This document shows positions 38,501 through 47,500 of a stretch of DNA of 64,000 bases, piece by piece (the first letter of the stretch is position 1; each line of letters starts with the position of its first letter). The stretch covers positions 28,199,385 to 28,263,384 of the forward strand of contig NC_088295.1 in NCBI RefSeq assembly GCF_032854445.1, written 5' to 3'. This DNA comes from Liolophura sinensis. Lineage: Eukaryota > Mollusca > Polyplacophora > Chitonida > Chitonidae. A model generated the notes under the pieces. It was given only the letters and a program-made list of their open reading frames with translations. It ran no database searches and was not told the origin of the DNA. The translations under genes and the position numbers were made by a program.

Positions 38501-41500
38501 ACCCCATCCCACCCAATAAAACCCCATCCCACCCCATCCAAATACACTTAGTGAAGGAGGATACACTGTTTTCTGCTCGGCTGTCCAGCTGTCAAGAATT
38601 CAGCGTCTCCATGATATAGTGACTCAAACTTTTTGGATTGATGTGAGATTAAAGGTATGATGGCATTGCTTTAGGTGGTATATGTTTGGCCTAAATTTGC
38701 TAGACTGTTCATCTGTGGGGTACATGTATTTTTTGCCTGTTCCCTGGCCTTTACGTTTTTGGATTGATCTCAGATTTAGCCTGTGTTAAGCTTTGCATAA
38801 AGTCTTGCACTGGTAATATGTTTTAATTCCATTTAATTGCTAATGTACGTTTGTTTTTTGGAACACGGCCTCCAGTTCTGTTGATACAAGTCGATGCCAT
38901 TGTGTGCATATTTTAAGCCTACTGATTTTAACCGATGTATTAAGAGTAAAGACACTGTTAATAACCTGTCGGATGAGCTGAAAGGCTCATCATCAGACGA
39001 CAACAGATGACGTGCTGAACGGTCATACATGCAGGTGTATTAAGTAGGAAACTTTGTTATTATAATCAAACAAGATTTGTAGGTTTGCAAACTGAGTTGT
39101 ATTAATCATCAAAAGTTTTACCATTTTTAACACTTAACTTTCAGTTGACCATAACCGTGTGCATCTGAACAAGCTAGAGGATGATGAATTCTCGGACTAC
39201 ATTAATGCCAGCTATGTGCCGGTATGGTGTTAATATGTTTCCTGATATTACAAGATAATGTAACCTTGCCAACGTATTAAGTGCAGCCTGACCGTCTAAT
39301 TATTCAACTTTTGATATTTAGATCCATGTTAACACTTTACATGATGCAATTATTGTAAGTGTAATTTATTTATTTGTCTGTTTATTCATCTATTTATCTA
39401 TATGTCTGTTTATTTATTTGTCTATTTATTTAATTGTTGTTTAATGCCATGTTTAGAATGAATACCATCAATGTATTTATGGAGATTTATAGATGAACAA
39501 GGCTTAAATGCTTGAGGTCTGTCTGTGAGAACAGGGTTATCGCTTCGCTAAGGAGTACATTACCTGTCAGGGTCCCACGGAAGATTCTGTCAACGACCAT
39601 TGGAGAATGATCTGGGAACAGAATGTCAGAGTCATCATCATGGTAACCAAATGCCAAGAGGGAGAGTTCATTAAAAGGGTAGGTCAGGCGCTGATGATAT
39701 CTCCTTGACAATACAAGCTGTAATTTTAACACAGTTTTTGTATTGTCTGTGCTTTTCATTGCTTTATTTTTAACTGTTAACAAATATGTCCATTTTCCCT
39801 GAATTTAAAATCTTAATGTATGGCTATCCATTTGAAGTAAAATTGGTTTGAACACCATAAGCACTAATGTTCTGTAAAGATTTTAATGTTAACTATATCA
39901 GAGGCTGATGGTAAATCACTAATTTTGTGTTGAGCATTAAGACGACTTCCCTGTGGAGACTTAATGTAGGCCTATGCAGTACCTGATATTTTATTTTGTC
40001 ATCGAAAAATGCTTACTTTTGATCTGTGAGTATTTAGGTTTCATGGTATTCACAAGCAATACAGGTATTTCCACAAATATAAACTTCACATTCTGAAGTT
40101 GGCTTGTCATCACTATTGTGCCGAAGAAGCCTAAAAAGCTGATGGTCACGCATTCTCTGTACTATTATAGGAGAAGTGTCACCAGTACTGGCCAGACAAG
40201 GACTCTGTCCCCGTACAATATGGCAGTATTACTGTGGGTCTCCTGTCATCAGAGAAGTACTGCCGGGATAACTTCAAGATGCGCAAACTGGATGTCCGAA
40301 ATGTGAGTCTTTGAGCCATTCTGAAAGTTGATGTGTTTTATTCCAGGCAACATACACATATTGCTAAAAGTATGATAGTTATCAGAGATGTTTGTTGATT
40401 TCCCATAGCTATGGAAAAATTAAATTGGCCCTCAAGGCCCGAAAGAGTAAATGTAAACACGTACATTATTTTGTCCCACTTCAAGCAAAATGATTTTGTT
40501 TAGATTGGTTGAAATCAGCCACGTATTGATTATATTACTGTGTACTGTATTACAAGAGTTTATAAGGCATGTAGTAGATTATTTTTCATCAAAACCTTCT
40601 TCACTGCTGGCCAGATATCAAAATAAAGAGAGTGTTCTACAGGAATTTTGAACTAAGTATGATTCTCAGTTAAATAAGTTTGTTACACATTCACTCAGTA
40701 ACTACATATTCAAAAACAACAATGTAACTAAATGTATTATTCAATAATGCCCTCTCCCCAACTATGTTGAGAGATATGTGTTATTTCTGCATGGTGTCCA
40801 TTGTCCATGGTGACCTTGCCTTCACAATATCTCAGTACTATACATAGGACGACCTTCACCAACTTTGTCCTGATGCTCCATGATTGGTATCATCCATGAG
40901 AATCATCCATTACTATTTTGTTACTAATGACAAGTGGCCATTTGCTCAAAGGGATCATAAGCCTAAGTTGATTGTAAATCACTAGGATCACAAAAATAGT
41001 TCTAGGTAACAAATTGTCTTCCCCCCTGCAAGAAAGGATTCTAAGCTGGTATAGTTATAATTTACAATCAGAAATTACGATCGGGTCGACGTAGTTGTAA
41101 ATGTTTACAATTGCCCCAAATTTAACGTTAAGTACAAATACTTGCCTTAGGTATGCTGTTCATTAGTACTTTTCGACTCAGTGTGCAAAGATGTGCAATG
41201 TAATTTTTGTCTCAAAAGGAGGTTAAGAGCATGTTTTCATATGTTGTTGTTGTTGTTAACTGCTGAATCATTATAATCGATGTAGAACTCTTTTGAAAAT
41301 AAAGGCAAGAAAAGTTATTGACCGGTGCATTGTCCATTTACACAGGCTACCTTTATGATTGTAACTTAAAAATTTACAATCACCTTACAATTCCTTTATG
41401 CCAGCAGCGTAACTTATTTCTACAGTCAGTGTAAATTCAATTGTAGGGTCTACAGTCAATTGTAGTTACGACCCTTTGTGCAAGCGGGCCAAAACCATCA

Positions 41501-44500
41501 ATTTTTGGGGGTTTCTTCATCTGTCCATTTACTGGCTCATCAGTAGTTTGAGGTTGTAGCAGTTAAATTTACAACCTTGTCCACGCAGTCTATATCCTTT
41601 ACCACTGTTTATGATTGTGGTGACTGCAGTAATGATACTAATCAAAGTTTCACTTCTCCTTGTTTGGCCTTTGCTGGGCAAGTTATTTATTGTGCTCTTT
41701 TGGAAGAAGACAAACACTTGAGCAATGATGTCACATATTCAAATCTCTGGTGCTCTCTTAGTTACAGCTTTATATTAGGAGATTTGTCAGGTATTAGGTG
41801 AGGTACAATGGTATTCCATAGGCTCTGCCTAATAGGCCTGGTCTGAATTACCTCCCTTGATGCACCAGGACTGTAACGTTTTACTACGAGAAGTGGGACC
41901 TCATCTATTAAAGCATGCTGTATGTAAGTTATGAGACGACAGTGAGAAAAATTTTCTAAGCAACAGAATGTGACAAAACATATCAGCCTTCGAGAGTTGC
42001 AGAAATGTCAACAGATCTGAAGTGAAGTAAATGTTATGTAGCTTAAGAGTTTGCTCTTTAACTAGCTTATACTGCTTTGACACCGAAACTTGCCATTCTC
42101 TGCAGTTCTACCTAACCACAACTTGCTCCCGAAAACGCACCTTTTTAATGGGAGAGTGACCTTTGTATTAGAATGAGGCTAATATTTAAGGTTTATGAAG
42201 CCTGGCTTAAGTTGTTGACACAAGCACTTTTGACACAAGAGGCACAACTCAAATAAAGAAGTAAATCAGTGTATTACTTTGTGTATGTTTTCAGGGTGTG
42301 GAAACGCGTATTGTGTACCACTTCCAGTACCTGCGCTGGCCTGACAAGCAGAACCCTGAGGACCCTGAAGGATTGCTGGAGTACAGGGAGGCCATCCGAG
42401 ACACCATGATGCAGTTTGAGGATGGTCCTGTCGTGGTTCACTGCAGGTAGGCCTACATCCTCATCCTCCACATTCACATCATCCACATCTTCATTCTCCA
42501 CATCGACATCCTCATCCTCCACATCCACCTCCACATCCTCATCCTCCACATCCTCATCCTCTGCATCCACATCCTCCACATCCTCCGCATCCACATCCTC
42601 CACATCCTCTGCATCCACATCCTCATCCTCCACATCCTCATCCTCCACATCCTCATCCTCCACATCCTCATCCCCTGCATCCACATCCTCCATATCCTCA
42701 TCCTCCACATCCTCATCCTCTGCATCCACATCCTCATCCTCCGCATCCACATCACCACCCTCCGCATCCACATTTTCATCCTCCACATCATCTTCCTCCA
42801 CATCATCATCCTCCACATCCTCATCCTCCAAATCCACATCATCCACATTCACATCATCCACATCCTCCACATCCTCCACATTCACATTCACATCCACATC
42901 ATCCACATCCTCATCCTCCACATCCTTCTCATCCACATCCTTCTCATCCACATCCTTCTCATCCACATCCACATCCTCATCCTCCTTATATAGCTTCTCA
43001 CACATAGCTCTGTTATATATTGTTTCTGTTTGTTCGTCTATTACTCAGCTTCTGGGAAGACCATAAAGTACCATTTAAGACTTACCCTTGTTAAATGAAG
43101 GTTTCTTTCATTCATTTATTTATTCATTCTGTCTGTCTCCTTTCCTCTATAGCATTGGGCTAGCAGTATTAAATCAATCAAGCCTGGAACCAGTAATGTC
43201 ACATCCTTGAATCTAGCTCCTGCTGACAGCGGTTTGGCTATGACAGTTGTCATGCAATATGTTTAAGTATAAGGCTCCAAGTACACGTAACTGGCGACTT
43301 GTTTCCCTCCTAATTAGGGCTGTGTGCATCCTCTGTGAATTCATCTGTGTGCAATACCAGGCCTTCTGGCATGTTGCAATCAGTTTCTACCTACTTTGTA
43401 CCACAGCACACTACACGTGTGTCACGTGATGCAGTGAGACATTATTATGTAATCAGTGTATTAGCACTCCCTGTCTCATTCCCCTAAAGCAGTGGTCTCA
43501 GCATAGCAGAATTATGTAATCAGTGTATTAGCACTCCCTGTCTCATTCCCCTAAAGCAGTGGTCTCAGCATAGCAGAATTATGTAATCAGTGTATTAGCA
43601 CTCCCTGTCTCATTCCCCTAAAGCAGTGGTCTCAGCATAGCAGAATTATGTAATCAGTGTATTAGCACTCCCTGTCTCATTCCCCTAAAGCAGTGGTCTC
43701 AGCATAGCAGAATTATGTAATCAGTGTATTAGCACTCCCTGTCTCATTCCCCTAAAGCAGTGGTCTCAGCATAGCAGAATTATGTAATCAGTGTATTAGC
43801 ACTCCCTGTCTCATTCCCCTAAAGCAGTGGTCTCAGCATAGCAGAATTATGTAATCATGTCACTATCCCGAATTAGCTCTGGCTGGTTCAGCTTAGAATT
43901 TGTGTCCTGTAGGTTGGTTAGGTACTGTAACGTGTACATATACTAACATAGAGTAGGGGATTACTTCCTCTTACTTGCCTGACCCCTGTCATATTAAAGT
44001 GAATATTTTTATAGTATCGGGTTTAAAATCCCATTTAAATAAATAAATGACTTGCTATTTACACAAGCAGGGTTAAGCCATGGTTTATTACATAACACAT
44101 GGATCAGTGTAGATATATATCAGTATTTTATGGTGCATTTGAGAATAATTCATCTATGTGTCACTTGTCAGATTATATTGCTTTAGGAGATCCCTGGAGA
44201 AAGAGAAACTACTTAGGTACCTCCATACAGACCTGGTGAATGGTGAAACTATACAGCCATACAGCCATGCCTGCAATAACTGGGTTCCATATTAACAATC
44301 ACCTCTCATTCACTATATATCATCCTGTAGTATTTAAGGGACTAGTGATTTGTATGATCAGTGCTTACATAAATACAGTGTTACCCCTTCTCAACAACCC
44401 CCCCCCCCCCCCAAGCTGTGCAGCCGCATAATCGTGTAATTTGTCAGCCTTATAGCCCTTATTATTGCAATTTTCACTCCTATTCAGACCATCAGATATT

Positions 44501-47500
44501 GATTTTCACTAATTTGAACGGTTAAATTTGTCTTGGAATTACAGTTGTATTCTGTATTGTTAAGCCCTTGCGGCATTTGTTTATGATGTTGATTTGTACT
44601 ACACATAATGTACATATAATTACCACTGTGTATTATCATATACATGAATAAACAATGTCTGGTGTTTGCAGTGCTGGAGTGGGTCGTTCTGGGACGTACA
44701 TCGCCGTTGATACCTTGTTACAGCGCATGGAGGACCATGATACCGTGGATATCTTTGGATTGATCCTGAAACTGCGTAACTACAGAGTTTACATGGTGCA
44801 GACTGAAGTAAGAATGTCATAGGTTATGTTCACCGTGTGAAAAAAAGCAGTACTGTACATTTGTATAGCTTTTTTTACCTCATGATACGCCATGCATAGG
44901 TATCGGTGTCCAACAACAGCCTTTAACAGGGAAAGCTGTGTTAAACAAAGTGTTGGGCGAGGTGTCTAAAAAAGTACAGCGTGTATTGACCTGAAGTATT
45001 ACATGCATATAAAGCACAACACAAGGAGGATGTCCCATTGCTGAAAAGCTCTGTGTGCATATTAATTACCATAAATTACCATAATTCATGACTTCAGTAC
45101 TTTAATTAATTATGTGTTGAGCTGAAGTTTTGCATTCATACAGGAGAGCGCTTTGGTAGCCGTGCTACAAGATCTAAGTTATATTTAACCTCAACATAAC
45201 AATGGATATTTTTGTAGGAGATGTTTGAAAATCCCAAATGAGGTAACTTTTTATCCCATATTATGCTGAAGTTTTTCTGTATGCACAACCAGTTTTGACA
45301 ATATGCAGGTTCATACATTATTATACAAGGTTCATATATGATTATTAGTAGGTTGTTGTTTGGACTGGGGCTGTTTCATTCACATTTCTGATCTGACTCT
45401 GGACCTTTCTGAACAATGTGAACACTAAGGAATTTGTGCCCTTTTAGACATGGATTCCAGTTTTAGTGGTTCATATTTTGATGAAATGGGTTCTTATGAA
45501 ACTAAGACATTAGATTTCATGATCAGAACTTCTGGTTTTCATGGTAAATGACTGAAAACTCAGGTGATGTTCCAGTACAGCTAAAAGTACTGGTTGACTT
45601 GATTGGCATGTTACTATTACTGTGTTTTCCACATGTTTCACCTTGTTTTAACAAAGCTGTTACACCTGGTAGGGTCGAGTACTTTATCCCTTTGTTCCAT
45701 TTGCTTCTTGTTTTGTCATCTCACCCACTGTTAAGGGTGCATGAAGCAATAGCTTTTTAAATACTCTATTTTAAAGTTTTTGAGTGATGAAATAAGAAAA
45801 TATTGCTTTGTGTCATTGAATTTAAACTTGAGATGTGCCCAGTAATCTAAAGTGGTGACCAGTGTGGTGATTTGTCAAAATTTGAATTTTTCAGTGGGTT
45901 GTCTGCCCTTTGCTATATTACTTGACCTATATATACTGTGTTTGAAAGACGTCTCGGCTTTGTTACAAGGACAGGATATAAATGTTTATCTGTGCATGCT
46001 TGGTTTTGCCCTGGGTTTTCTGTTAATGCAACATTATGGTCAGTCTCCAATGTGAATGTTGTACCTTTTACCTGATTCTGCATGAGAATTCTGTTTGTCT
46101 TAGAATGATGTTTTCAGGTTTGTTTGGGAGATGCAGGGATATCATGCTGGAAAACTGTCAGATTCAGCACTATCAGTTGTATTTCATGACAGTTTATATT
46201 TACCTCTATAAATGCACTTTTTGGGGCCAAATTTTAGGTCATTTGCCATAGACATTTGCTCACTTGTGTTTATGCACTCCTGGCTTTCATCTTCCAGGGA
46301 CAGTATATGTTTGTACACCAATGTCTGCTTCTGGCTATGGATAACAAGAAAAAACAGGAAGTGGATGCTGGACATGTCTATGCTAACAGTGTTCCTGAAG
46401 GTAAATCTGGCCATGATATTCTTCCTGATCAGAACAAAGACACTGCTTCCTCAGTCAGAACATATGTCTCAGCTGACAATAACGGCAGAAAGCGTTGAAA
46501 ATAATGTCAGACATTACTCTATTTTAGCAAGTATAGCTCAAAGATGGATTGATGTCCACCACATTAAGTCTCCATACCTTAAATTCAGTTTATTACACTT
46601 ATGCTTCTCCCAAACTGAGTGCCATCTTATCACTGAAATATTCTTGAGCACAGAGCCTAATGAAATAAATAAAACAATGAGAATAAATTTACATTTGTTA
46701 AAGGTGGGTTACATGTAGCTTAATAAGTTGGAAACCAGTCAAAAATCAGTAGTAGAAGAGTTATGTCCCCTGATACAGTTTTTCAGTATTCCTTCTTTTG
46801 TTGGAGGGGACTATACATTTTACACCTTCTCTTTCAGTCTGTCACAAATCAGTTTTCCAGACTTTCTCTCAAAATTGTTCATCATCTTGAATTGAAACTT
46901 CATACAGTTTTGGACCGTTTTCCCACTTGTGACAAAATTATAACTTTTTGTCCTGTTTTGGACTTGGACACTTTTCCAACCTTTCTGTCAAAACAATTGG
47001 TTTTTCTGAATTGAAACTTTATTCATGGCTTCACTGAGACAAGTTTAAGACCTTGTTCAGGTTTTGAATGATTTCATCCATTTTTAACAATAGTTGACAG
47101 AGCTGATCAGGTCAGTTGGGACATTTACAATACTTTCAGAATGTCTGTTTTTCTTATTATCTCCAAAACTACTAGGGTCAAGTCTATGAAAATCCCTAAG
47201 TATGGTGTAAACCTGTGTGTAACATGCATTATGAAAATGTATAACTTTTCAGGTGGTGGACCTTCATTAACCAAATGGTCTGTGCTTTAGACTTTTACAG
47301 TGTTTAATACTTGACACAGTTCACATATTTTGTTTAAATACATTCTTCAGAAACTACATTACTTTATTATGAAAAAGTAGTTCCAGTACCAAACTGATTT
47401 AAAAATAGCAGCAACTAAAATATCTTCAGTACTGTGTTGATCCAGAGTTTAATAGAACAGCAAGTTGATGTTGTTGTTTTGTTTTTTTTTTGTTGCAATT

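Noticed and set aside
42274-43005. 243-residue acidic (DVE-rich) open frame on the minus strand and Ser/Thr-rich frame on the plus strand
   Set aside because: Both are translations of the CATCCT/CCACAT minisatellite in PTP2 intron 10 and overlap a real exon; the repeat period is a multiple of three.
46212-46718. 168-residue open frame
   Set aside because: Overlaps PTP2 exon 12 in another frame and continues into introns on both sides.
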